Of a DNA stretch of 64,000 nucleotides, positions 21,701-30,624 are shown piece after piece. Made by a program: the position numbers and the translations under genes. How positions within the stretch are numbered: the stretch's first letter is position 1; each line of letters begins with the position of its first letter. Source of the stretch: Glycine soja (lineage: Eukaryota; Streptophyta; Magnoliopsida; Fabales; Fabaceae); the NCBI RefSeq assembly GCF_004193775.1, contig NC_041002.1, positions 12,498,485 through 12,562,484 on the forward strand, read 5' to 3'. The notes below the pieces were generated by a model. It saw only the letters and a program-made list of their open reading frames with translations. It did not search any database and was not told the DNA's origin.

Positions 21701-23446
21701 GTTCACCAGGAATTCTTTAACTCCTGTCATGTGTCTGGAACAGCCGCTATCTAGGTACCAATCTTCCTTAGCTGATGCTCTAAGTGAAGTATGAACAACA
21801 AGACTAACAGTCTTGTGTTTTGGAACCCACATCATCTTCCTTCCGCTGCTGCGACCTTGAGTTCCATGATGTGGATGGCCATGTAAATGATAGCAAAAGG
21901 GCTTTATGTGACCATACTTGCCACAGTAGTGACACCTCCACTTCTTTCTTTTGCTCTTTTTCTGCTGCGTTCCATGATGTCGAGACCGATGTTGTGACAT
22001 CGTGGCTCCAGTGCTGTTTTTGGCAGGAACAAATTCTGTCATGGTTATTCTGCCAGCAGGTTTATGATTAAACCCAAGTCCTCTCTGGTTTCCAACATTC
22101 TTCCCAAGCTGTAGCACCTCATCAAGCATACCTGAGCCTTTATTCAGCATCTTTATTGATTTTGTCATGTTTTCGAGTTTAGAGTTCAGAAAACCAACTT
22201 CTCCTTTAAGCTCAGAGATCTCCTCTTCATGTGCCTCCTTCTCAGCCTCCAGATTTGCAATGACCTTCTTTAGTTGTGCTTCTTGCTGAAGAATCTTCTC
22301 ACTTTTGATGCATAGTTCTCTATAGGATATAGCAAGCTCATCAAAAGTGATTTCACTATCTGTATCACTTGAATCTTCAGCAGATTCAAATCTCCCCGTG
22401 AGTGCATTCACATCTCTGTCAGAATCACTTTCTTGTTCACTCTCTGTATCATCAGACCGACATACAGAAAGTCCTTTCCTCTGCTTCTTGAGATGAGTGG
22501 GACATTCAGCTTTGATGTGTCCATAGCCTTCACACCCATGGCATTGAACTCCTTTGCTGTGGCTGGGTTTTTCATCTGACCTTTTCTGGTATTCACTACC
22601 TTTCCTGATGTCGAAAGGGATGTTCCGGACATGTGGTTTCTGCCTCCTGTCCATTCTGTTCAGCACTTTGTTGAACTGTTTTCCAAGGAGCACAACTGCA
22701 TTAGTCAGACCTTCATCAGTATCCAGGTCATACTCATCTTCTTCTCCTTCATCATTGGACACGAACGCCAAGTTCTTGCTCTTCTTTTCAGCCCTATCCG
22801 AGAGTCCTAGCTCAAAGGTTTGAAGGGAACCAATGAGTTCATCTACTCTCATGTTGCAAATGTCTTGGGCCTCCTCTATTGCAGTGACTTTCATGTCAAA
22901 TCTCTTAGGCAAAGATTTGAGGATCTTTCTCACCAGCTTTTCATCTGTCATTCTTTCTCCCAAGGCAGTGCAAGCATTGGCAATTTCAAGAATGTTCATG
23001 TGGAAGTCATGAATACACTCTTCCTCCTTCATCTTCAAATTTTCGAATTTTGTAGCCAATAGTTGCAATCTGGACATCTTCACTTTGGAGGTTCCTTCAT
23101 GAGTGGTTTTCAGGATCTCCCATGCATCCTTGGCCACAGTGCATGTGTTGATCAGTCTGAAGATATTCTTGTCAACTCCATTGAATAGGGCATTCAAGGC
23201 TTTGGAGTTTCCAAGTGCCAATTCGTCTTCTTCTTTTGTCCAGTCTTCTTCTGGCTTCAATCCATCAGTGGGCTTTCCTTCTGTGTCCAGCATCTTGGGA
23301 TGTTCCCAGCCTTTGATGACAGCTTTCCAGGTTCTGCTATCCAGTGATTTGAGGAAGGCCACCATCCTTGCTTTCCAGTATTCATAGTTGGTTCCATCCA
23401 GAATTGGTGGTCTGTTCACTGGTCCTCCTTCTTTCTCCATGTTCAT
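18713..23446 (-). CDS. SIRE1 gag-pol polyprotein
   Basis: A single open frame of 1577 codons. Gag core about residues 15-230; first CCHC zinc knuckle 302-315; a Glu/Lys-rich coiled coil about 375-440; second CCHC knuckle 505-518; protease active site DSG at 566-568. Pre-integrase HHCC motif at H694, H699, C728, C731. Integrase triad D759, D822, E858 with 35 residues between the last two. Reverse transcriptase has D1177 ([10 protein letters not shown]) and YVDD 1262-1265. RNase H acidic residues at about D1426, E1477 and D1502. Integrase before RT is the Ty1/copia order. The two-knuckle, extended gag is typical of sireviruses. All catalytic residues I could locate are present and there is no stop or frameshift, so this copy may be active. 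Confidence 0.95.
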   Translation of the reverse strand: MNMEKEGGPVNRPPILDGTNYEYWKARMVAFLKSLDSRTWKAVIKGWEHPKMLDTEGKPTDGLKPEEDWTKEEDELALGNSKALNALFNGVDKNIFRLINTCTVAKDAWEILKTTHEGTSKVKMSRLQLLATKFENLKMKEEECIHDFHMNILEIANACTALGERMTDEKLVRKILKSLPKRFDMKVTAIEEAQDICNMRVDELIGSLQTFELGLSDRAEKKSKNLAFVSNDEGEEDEYDLDTDEGLTNAVVLLGKQFNKVLNRMDRRQKPHVRNIPFDIRKGSEYQKRSDEKPSHSKGVQCHGCEGYGHIKAECPTHLKKQRKGLSVCRSDDTESEQESDSDRDVNALTGRFESAEDSSDTDSEITFDELAISYRELCIKSEKILQQEAQLKKVIANLEAEKEAHEEEISELKGEVGFLNSKLENMTKSIKMLNKGSGMLDEVLQLGKNVGNQRGLGFNHKPAGRITMTEFVPAKNSTGATMSQHRSRHHGTQQKKSKRKKWRCHYCGKYGHIKPFCYHLHGHPHHGTQGRSSGRKMMWVPKHKTVSLVVHTSLRASAKEDWYLDSGCSRHMTGVKEFLVNTEPCSTSYVTFGDGSKGKIIGMGKLVHDGLPSLNRVLLVKGLTANLISISQLCDEGFNVNFTKSECLVTNEKSEVLMKGSRSKDNCYLWTPQETSYSSTCLFSKEDEVRIWHQRFGHLHLRGMKKIIDKGAVRGIPNLKIEEGRICGECQIGKQVKMSHQKLQHQTTSRVLELLHMDLMGPMQVESLGGKRYAYVVVDDFSRFTWVNFIREKSDTFEVFKELSLRLQREKDCVIKRIRSDHGREFENSKFTEFCTSEGITHEFSAAITPQQNGIVERKNRTLQEAARVMLHAKELPYNLWAEAMNTACYIHNRVTLRRGTPTTLYEIWKGRKPTVKHFHIFGSPCYILADREQRRKMDPKSDAGIFLGYSTNSRAYRVFNSRTRTVMESINVVVDDLTPARKKDVEEDVRTSGDNVADAAKSAENAENSDSATDEPNINQPDKRPSLRIQKMHPKELIIGDPNRGVTTRSREIEIVSNSCFVSKTEPKNVKEALTDEFWINAMQEELGQFKRNEVWELVPRPEGTNVIGTKWIFKNKTNEDGVITRNKARLVAQGYTQIEGVDFDETFAPVARLESIRLLLGVACILKFKLYQMDVKSAFLNGYLNEEAYVEQPKGFVDPTHPDHVYRLKKALYGLKQAPRAWYERLTEFLTQQGYRKGGIDKTLFVKQDAENLMIAQIYVDDIVFGGMSNEMLRHFVQQMQSEFEMSLVGELTYFLGLQVKQMEDSIFLSQSKYAKNIVKKFGMENASHKRTPAPTHLKLSKDEAGTSVDQSLYRSMIGSLLYLTASRPDITYAVGVCARYQANPKISHLNQVKRILKYVNGTSDYGIMYCHCSDSMLVGYCDADWAGSADDRKSTSGGCFYLGTNLISWFSKKQNCVSLSTAEAEYIAAGSSCSQLVWMKQMLKEYNVEQDVMTLYCDNLSAINISKNPVQHSRTKHIDIRHHYIRDLVDEKVITLEHVDTEEQIADIFTKALDANQFEKLRGKLGICLLEDL

Positions 23447-23490
23447 CAGAATTTATCTCCCTAGATCTCACTCAGTGATTTCGAGTGCCT

Positions 23491-23502
23491 GCTCTGATAC
23501 CA
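23491..23502 (-). promoter_or_regulatory. SIRE1 primer-binding site
   Basis: Minus-strand TGGTATCAGAGC, two bases after the 5' LTR. It is the exact complement expected for the 3' end of initiator tRNA-Met. Confidence 0.88.
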
Positions 23503-23504
23503 AT

Positions 23505-24497
23505 TGAAATTCTGATACCGATGACAGATGTCGTACCAGATGTCACGACATCACGCTTCAGAACATGGAGATTATATTTGACTGTATGAACAGATTAAAC
23601 AAATAAATAACACAAGAGAATTGTTAACCCAGTTCGGTGCAACGTCACCTACATCTGGGGGCTACCAAGCCAGGGAGGAAATCCACTAAAATAGTGTTAG
23701 TTCGAAGATCTAACAGCCACTGTTTACAACCTTCTCACCTAACCACTACCCGTGCAACCTCTACCTAAGAGCCACTCTTAGATATGAGAAACCCCTCTCA
23801 CTCCCTCTCAAACACACTCCCGTGTTTACAATTAATTCAAATACACACCAGAGATTGCTCTCTGAACAAAAGAGATCAACTCTACACACTCAGGTCCAAC
23901 ACTTGATGTTAGAGTAACATCAAGGTGGCTCACAAAACACTCAAGTCCCAAAACTCACAAAATAACTCTTCAATCTCGGACTTGGTAGAAAACTCGTGCA
24001 GCCTTCATGTTTAAATAGCAGTGTGCGTATCTGGGCTGCAACAACTTGCGCTGGATGAGATCTATCATTTTCCTGAAAATCTGCACTTAAAGATCTAAAC
24101 GATAAAGCTTGATCTTTTAGTTTTTATCTTTAATCTTTAATCCCTGAACGAACTATTCAAGTTTGTAATTCGAACTTTAATTATCTTTTAATTCGTTCCT
24201 AAAGATAGATCTCCAATCTGTTGCTAACTGCACATTAATCTGTTAAAGATATAACAGATTTATGTGTCCAGTATTTTCGGGCAAGATGTCCTGGACATCG
24301 TATCCGACATCGTGGATCCTGCAACTTCAATTCTTCATTTGACATTTTCTCTTGCCTTGTGCATTGTGCAGTCCAATCTGATTCATAACGTTGGACATCA
24401 TGTGCAGCAACTCCAGCTTTCCTTCAATGTCTAAGTGCTTATGTTTTAACAAAATTTTAGCCAATCTTTTAAAGCTCAGTAAAGCTAAGCACTAACA
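23505..24497 (-). repeat. SIRE1 5' LTR
   Basis: 993 bp; on the minus strand it starts TGTTAGTGCTTAGC and ends CAGAATTTCA. It is adjacent to the primer-binding site. Confidence 0.93.
24010..24017 (-). promoter_or_regulatory. Probable TATA box of the SIRE1 5' LTR
   Basis: Minus-strand TATTTAAA in the context GCTATTTAAACATG, about 480 bp into the LTR. It is the best TATA-like candidate between the LTR start and the leader. Confidence 0.4.
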
Positions 24498-24502
24498 GTC
24501 GT
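24498..24502. repeat. Target-site duplication GTCGT (right) of SIRE1
   Basis: Identical to 15162-15166. The host sequence resumes immediately after it. Confidence 0.9.
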
Positions 24503-26247
24503 TAGTAGGGTGTTGCTTTACTGAACATAGAGGGCTTCAAGAGTGAGTCTTCTTGCAAAAGGTAGATGACCTAAAGGATTAGTAATGATAGTTGTATGAT
24601 TAGTGAGGTAGATATTTGTTCTCCTTACCTTAATTTGGGAAAAGTAGGAGGCTGGTCTAAGGAATACCGTAGTACCTATTGTGACCTCTATATGTATCTA
24701 GTCATGTCTTAACATGATTGATGCCCCTGTGTGTTCGTGGGATGCATGGACAGGATCTCCCACCCTAAGTTGGCTCTTGTAGTGGTTTTGGTGATTAGTG
24801 CTTAGTGTGTTTTGAGTTAAATTATACTATGTGGAGTATCTTAAGGTTGTCATACACCCTTAGGAATCACCTTTCATGCTAGGCGTTTTAGTATGCATTC
24901 TAGTTAGATGATGATAGCCCTTAGAGTATGCTATGTCTAGATGAAGGGTAGTTATAGATCCTTCTTAGGTAGAAGTTGCTTTAGGATGGGGGGAACATAA
25001 GATTGAGATTAGATGCCTTTGAGTAGTAGTTGAACTAAGAAGTTATTCTATGATTTCTTAAGTTAACTTTACCCCTTGTTAGAGATTACTCAAGTAAGTT
25101 TAAGCTTTTTGGTGAGATTTGTAGGAAGTAAACCCTAAGTTCGTAGAGAAGTTGATCACCGTAAACGATTGAGTGTTATCTTAGACGAGTAGGTCCTTGT
25201 AAGGGTAGTGAAGTATCTAGAGTAAGCTTTCAGTTTAGAGGAATGTTTATGCAACAGGCCAAGTAGCGGCCTATGTTTTCTAGATAGCTCAATATTCATG
25301 GAAGGAATTGTCATACGCATGATCTAGAGTTGGTAGTCATGGCGTTCGCCTTCATGTTTTGGATGCATTACCATTAGTCTGATATGTTGTGAGAACATTA
25401 GGAGTTGAATATGAGGTAGAAGAGATAGGTAGGATTCTTAAGAATCTTGTTCTGAGTTTAGTTTCAACCATTAGAACTAGCTTAATAGTTGGAGCTTGAG
25501 TAGGAAACCCCTGATGTGACTAGTGTCCTAATTAGAGACTTAGACATTGTGAACAACAGTCAAACCCTTAACCTTACATGCAAATTTATATAGTGGTTTG
25601 AGTATAGGTGTGTCAAGATTACCTTAAGCTTGAACAAGTTTAGGGAAGTGAGGAGTGGTCTGCTTTGCTTATCTACTTAGCACCTAGTTTGGATTAGGTA
25701 GGAAACCGTTAGAATCCCTTGAACCTAAGTAAGATTTATTAGTCAAGTATACTGAAGTGGGGAAGACCATGTTGAGGGAAAAGACCTAGATCAAAAGGTA
25801 GGTAAATCATGTATTCTGGAGAATCACGTATGGACTTGGATTGGTTGAACATTGAAGTCTCGAAACATATACCTATTTTTTATCGTCTCATGTTTGAAAA
25901 AAAAAATTCAATCATGTGGTCAATCATGTTTCCATGCATCTGCTTGTTCGTTTCAAATTGTCATCAGTGTCTCTTATGATATTACCCAACTCCAAATAGT
26001 ATGTCATTCACATTCTATTATCGTTGAGATGTCACTCTCGAGAGAAAACATATGAAATACTATCATTGAGTAAATGAGGACGCCATATTTAGTCGTTAAG
26101 TGCAGAGGAGTGTTGTAGTTGAAGTCATTGAAAAGAGCTTTTTCAACTGGACACACAATTTGGTATTGAGAACCAGATGGTAATCTCTTTCATCTCGATC
26201 TTTCGGCAAAGTTTCGAGGACGAAACTTCTTTTAAAGGAGGTGTAAT
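24503..26247 (+). other. Internal segment of array unit 2, right part, non-coding
   Basis: Continues 13740-15161 after the SIRE1 insertion and is collinear with unit 1 up to about 25850. The last 400 bp (25850-26247) are absent from unit 1. They end with AAAGGAGGTG at 26234-26243, the probable polypurine tract before LTR C. No coding frame. Confidence 0.65.
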
Positions 26248-27804
26248 TGTAACACCCCATTTTTTGTAAAATAAATAAAAAATGATCATTTTATTTAAAA
26301 ATGAATAGATTTTAAGAAAAATGTGAGTTTTTATAATTAAGTAAATAAGGAGAAATAAATTTATTAATTAAAATAATAGTTTGAAGGAAAATAAAGAGAA
26401 TATTTTATTTATTCATTTTATAGGAAATAAAATAGAGTTCTTATTTATAAAATAATAAAAATAAAGAAAAATAAAGTAAATAATAAGTTGAGAATACCCT
26501 AACTATAAATAGAGACATATTATGTCACTCTTTACATTTATGATACGTCTCTACTCTCTCTTCTTCTTAAATCCATTTTCCCATCTTCATTTCCTAAAAC
26601 CCTGTCTTTTTCCCGCATACACTCAAACCTGTCTCATTAAAACGACGATCCCATATTCATTAACCGTTGGATAGTCGTTAAATTTGAACACATAGTTCGG
26701 ATCTTATTTTTGCATACACCCAACATTTGGATTTTTGTAATAATGTCTGCTATGAAAGAAATGTCCCTCACACTAAGCTTTATCTTTTCCCTATACACCC
26801 AAAACCTGTCCCTGTAAAATTATGATCCTGGACTCGTCAACCGTTGGATCGTCGTGAAAATTGGTCACCGTATTTGGAACCCATTTTTCACATTTGCATC
26901 GTTGGGATTTATGAAATAATATTTTTGCATAGAGAAATTAGTCTCTCATGTTGATAGTAAAATGGAGACTACAATCTCTTCCCTTTCTCGCTAACACCTG
27001 GAGACCCTAATAGAGCAAACAAAGGGAAAGCTTGAAGAATTTTAGGGAACTACAAGAGACGCCACTATCACTGTCCGACTATATACGTGAGCCCATTTAA
27101 AGGTAACGGATGAGTTTATTGTAATTGTGGTTAGGATGAACATGTGTAGGAATCCTTAGAGGATTAAATTTGGTTTATTTTGGGATGTTTATTTAATTAT
27201 AATTTTTCCTTTTTGATTATAAATATGATATTGTTGTGTTATTACGTCTTGACTCGAGTCTGTGATTCACGTGTAATGGGATTGGTGATTGAAAAATGAA
27301 TTTTAAATGATAAAGTGGTTAAGTGATGTGGATTGTATTAAGTTGAGCTATGTTATAAATACTTCAATAATTTATTTTGATTACGTCTTTGTTTATTTGT
27401 GTTTTTTTAGAAATGTGATAACTCACTCCTTGTGTGCTATTTGTGTTTGGATCCTGTGATGATCTCGAACCTTGTGTTCGTGGGAGCAGATGACTAGGTT
27501 GATGACTTTAAAGAACCTTGTGCTAAAGGATGCTGAGACACAATCTTCTGATAAGATGTGACATTAAGGATGAGTTTTTATTTTAATTGCATGATGTTAT
27601 TTTATTTTATTTTATTTTACCTCAATGATTTAACAAAATTTCTTTTGTAAACTTTGACGGTCTTGTTCTGAGCCGGATATGTTTTAAATAAGTTTTATTT
27701 GATAATAGTGAAGTGAATGTGAGCCTTTTACCCACGTGAATTTTTTTATCTGTATTTTTATATATTTTCTTATTTATATGTATGTCGGGGTAGAGGGTGT
27801 CACA
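26248..27804 (+). repeat. LTR C (3' LTR of the array, internally deleted)
   Basis: Runs TGTAACACCCCATTTTTTG to GTGTCACA, followed by CAAGT. TATA box at 26504. Compared with LTR A, 964 bp are missing at 27236-27240, where the two GTGTT copies of LTR A (1736 and 2700) have been joined. Its remaining text is closer to A than to B. Confidence 0.78.
26504..26511 (+). promoter_or_regulatory. TATA box of LTR C
   Basis: TATAAATA within AACTATAAATAGAGAC, aligned with those in LTRs A and B. Confidence 0.5.
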
Positions 27805-27809
27805 CAAGT
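27805..27809. repeat. Target-site duplication CAAGT (right) of the LTR array
   Basis: Matches 741-745 exactly. Confidence 0.75.
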
Positions 27810-28460
27810 GTTTAATCTTAGTTTTTGCTCAATTTTCTCGTTATTTAATTTTTAATTTGGATTTTAAATTTTAAATTTAGCACTTTTTCGAACTAGTTTT
27901 TATAAATGTTTCTATTTTTATCGAACCTTATATTTGTATTCACTCTTGGAAAATATGGACAAAGTTTCTTTTCTTAATTGATATTAATTTTTTTTGGGAC
28001 TTGTATATTTGATCATCAAATAATGAAAATCATGTTTGGAATTTTTTTCTTTGTAATTGTTCTTCTTTGATGGGTCACACATCATGCCCTATAAAATAAT
28101 ATTCGGATTTTCCTTTCAATAAAAAATATACATTAATTTGATACTAGAAATTTTTTTTGCTATTGTTGATATTTTTGCTTTCTTTTGAAAGTTTTTTTTT
28201 GCATGGCTTTCTGAATTAGTAGAGGAAACATTACATGATGAAACATGTAAAACATAAGATTTTGATATATTCAACATAAAATCTAAAGCCTACAATTTTG
28301 AATTGATTGCACTTATTTTGTTTTTGTGGATTGTAATTTATACTTGGAACTAAGGCAGAGAATGTGAACATTGCATTGCTTTTAACTAAATCTAAGCACA
28401 AATTTTGTCTCAGTTAATTGCATCCACATCAAAATTAATTTTTGGACTGGATGATTGTCA
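27810..28460. other. AT-rich spacer, no gene seen
   Basis: About 650 bp of AT-rich DNA with poly-T runs between the LTR array and the tandem array around the Mutator-like element. No open frame or terminus recognised. Confidence 0.5.
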
Positions 28461-28641
28461 TCAGACACAAGTCACTAGACCCAGGTCACTAGACGCAACT
28501 AGCTAGATGAAAGTCATTAGACATAACTAGCTGGACGCAAGTCACTAGATGTAACTCGTTGGACACATGTCACTAGACCCAAGTCACTAGCACAACCCAC
28601 TGGACGCAAGTCACTAAATGTAACTCGCTGGACGCAAGTCA
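28461..28641. repeat. Tandem repeat of about 28 bp (left half)
   Basis: Degenerate units of GGACGCAAGTCACTAGATG and TAACTCGCT. The array is split by the Mutator-like element and resumes at 34100. The last eight bases, GCAAGTCA (28634-28641), are the left target duplication of that element. Confidence 0.7.
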
Positions 28642-28725
28642 TGGCAAATTTACCCTAGGGGGCTTCTTTTAAAAACTATTTACCAAACAGGGTTTGTTTT
28701 TAAACAAATTGCAAGGGGGTCTGTT
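28642..28725 (+). repeat. Left terminal inverted repeat
   Basis: 84 bp pairing imperfectly with 34015-34099. Shared blocks include GGCAAA, CAGGGT, AAATTG and GGGGGTCTGTT. Confidence 0.78.
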
Positions 28726-28727
28726 AT

Positions 28728-28925
28728 GGACATGGATGCCGCCATTCCTACTGGCGTGAAGCTTGTATCGCCATTGGCAGCAACGGGACGAAAGCAGAGT
28801 CACTGCCCATGCCGCTATTCAAACTGGCGGGACATGCTGACTAAGCATGTCGCCATTGGTACTGGCGGGACATGCCAACGGGGCAGTCCCGCCACTGGCG
28901 CCTGCGGAACACGTTGTAGCATGTG
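28728..28925 (+). repeat. GC-rich subterminal region with CTGGCGGG repeats
   Basis: Markedly GC-rich against its AT-rich surroundings. It contains several spaced copies of GCCATTGG and ACTGGCGGGACATG. The mirrored region near the right end (33785-34012) has the same CTGGCGG words. Together they look like subterminal binding-site clusters rather than coding sequence. Confidence 0.5.
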
Positions 28926-29561
28926 GGGTTGCAGTGTTTCAGTCTGAAAAAGTTGGGTAGGCTTGCAGTAGGGGTTGCAGTGTGCAGTCTGAAAAAGATG
29001 GGTAGGCTTAGGGTTTGTAGTTCTGAAAAGCTTGCATGTGAACATTAAAAATTTGAACGTTGGGTTTAAGTTTTCAGCTATAAAAAAAATGCTTGAACTT
29101 GATTGTTTACGCTTGCATTTCTCCTTACTGAGTTCTCTTTCTGTTTCTTCTTGAGTGTGAGCTTGTGCTTGTGCTTGCTGCGTGCTTCTTGCTTTGTGCT
29201 CCTTGGTTCAAATTTGGTGCGTGGCTTCCTTCCTTCAAGTGTGTGCCCTTACCCTTACCCTTCATTTCTGGTAAGTGTTTTCAAAGTAAATAAAATTTAT
29301 ATATTCTGTTAATAAATATTATAAGTTTAAGTTAGTTAGTATTAACAAATATTCTAAGTTAGTTAGTATGTAAATAGTAGGTTAGTTAGTATTAACAAAA
29401 ATTCTAAGTTTAAGTTAGTTAGTATCAGTAGGTATTGTGTTGGTATTTTTTACGTATTAATAGATATACCAATGTTAGGTTAGTTACTATGAAAATATTA
29501 TTTGGTTAGTTAGAATGAAAATTTTATTTAGTTATTGTATGTATTGTTAGATATTATATGT

Positions 29562-29564
<3 letters not shown>

Positions 29565-29637
<73 letters not shown>
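29565..29637. repeat. (AT)n microsatellite
   Basis: About 73 bp of uninterrupted AT dinucleotide. Confidence 0.9.
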
Positions 29638-29641
<4 letters not shown>

Positions 29642-30131
29642 GCTGAAAATAATATTTGATTACTTAGTATGAAAATATTATATATTTGTTTAGTTAGTAT
29701 AAAAATATTGCGTGTATATATATTTAGTTGTTGTATATATTCTTAAATTTTATATATGTGATATTAGCTTTTGTAGTATTAGGTATATATTTACACGCAT
29801 GATACTTTAGCCTAATAAATATATATACATGCATGATGATACTTTAGGAAGGCACACGTAATATTATGTTTTGTAGTATTAGGCACAAGTTAATATTAGC
29901 TTTAGGTATATATTTGTAAATTTTAGACACACGTAATTTTTTAGTTTTTGTAATATTAGTTAGCTGTAGAAATTTAAGCATTTTACATGTAAATAAATAA
30001 TTATAATATTAAATAGACGTAAATTTGTCTTTTTAGTGTCTTAATTTTGTATGTTATATATAGATAGTATAGTTTTAAATAAATGAATTGATAAGTTAAT
30101 ATTGTTTGAGCTAATTATTTTTAGTTTTTAG

Positions 30132-30211
<80 letters not shown>
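30132..30211. repeat. (TA)n microsatellite
   Basis: About 80 bp of uninterrupted TA dinucleotide. It can self-pair with the array at 29565. Confidence 0.9.
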
Positions 30212-30214
<3 letters not shown>

Positions 30215-30624
30215 AAGATAGTGTTAGTTGTAGTTTGTAGGTTAATATTATTTGTTTTAGGAAATTTACATTATTAAATATATGATACATTGTACATTGT
30301 TATTATTTTTGTATATATATTGTTGAAATGATTTTTTGCATTTCAAGATTTGTTTGTATTATAAATAATTTGTTAGTCCATATTTTATTCAATTATTTTT
30401 TTGTTAATTGTAGAAAAAAATTAATTTATTTAAAGTTTTCTTCACATGTATTTTAATTTATTTATAGAATATATTAAAAATTGGCCAGTTTGATTTTTTA
30501 CAAATTTATTGTTATATATTTAATAATGTTTTTATAAATGTGCGTAGTTTAATTTATATTATCTACAAATAATGTATAAATTGATTTGTGAATTTATTGT
30601 ATTATATTTTATTTTGCAGTAGAA

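Larger units (their letters stand above)
15189..24311. repeat. Dispersed 26-bp GATGTC half-site modules within SIRE1
   Basis: Each module has three six-base half-sites related to GATGTC or its complement GACATC, at offsets 0, 12, 20 (form A) or 0, 8, 20 (form B, the exact reverse complement). Starts: 15189, 15947, 16325, 16437, 16998, 17822, 18951, 19612, 20466, 21976, 22607, plus LTR duplicates 23527 and 24285. Offsets vary by at most one base. Seven lie inside gag-pol or the env-like frame and are read in different ways there. The function is unknown. Confidence 0.7.
15167..24497 (-). mobile_element. SIRE1: Complete SIRE1-type sirevirus (Ty1/copia) retrotransposon
   Basis: 9331 bp, minus orientation. 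The order is 5' LTR (23505-24497), primer-binding site (23491-23502), gag-pol (23446-18713), leaky stop and env-like ORF (18712-16739), purine-rich region, polypurine tract (16160-16172) and 3' LTR (15167-16159). Both LTRs are 993 bp and differ at one base that I can find (G at 15986, A at 24324). All coding frames are open. Gene order, the env-like ORF and the primer-binding site match the SIRE1 family described from soybean; the family name comes from recognising the protein. It is inserted in internal unit 2 of the LTR array. Confidence 0.93.
746..27804 (+). mobile_element. Composite LTR-internal-LTR-internal-LTR retrotransposon array, non-coding (LARD-like)
   Basis: Three related long LTRs (A 746-3178 interrupted, B 11043-13739, C 26248-27804 deleted) are separated by two related internal segments (9084-11042; 13740-15161 plus 24503-26247). 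The plus orientation follows from a tRNA-Met type primer-binding site just right of LTR B. The internal segments share long stretches of similarity (compare 9090-9200 with 14590-14710) but hold no gag or pol frame, so the element is non-autonomous. The block is flanked by the TSD CAAGT. The second internal segment contains SIRE1; LTR A contains a minus-strand gypsy element. Such arrays are usually explained by unequal recombination between LTRs or between neighbouring elements; that step is inference. Confidence 0.7.
29271..30619 (+). other. Probable 5' UTR intron of the plant mobile domain gene
   Basis: A good donor (CTG|GTAAGT at 29271) after a pyrimidine-rich transcribed-looking stretch, and an acceptor (TTTTGCAG at 30612-30619) five bases before the ATG at 30625. 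The stretch between is very AT-rich with two long AT microsatellites. Inference from splice-site appearance only. Confidence 0.4.

Noticed and set aside
19006..23387. Many short frames on both strands within gag-pol
   Set aside because: Shadows of the 1577-codon frame; none has an independent domain.
11043..27804. LTR B to LTR C as one independent, complete element
   Set aside because: GGTAA before B does not match CAAGT after C, whereas CAAGT does precede LTR A; A and C also look more alike.
29103..29312. 69-codon hydrophobic plus-strand frame
   Set aside because: Lies in the likely 5' UTR of the PMD gene and crosses a good splice donor (29271); no domain.
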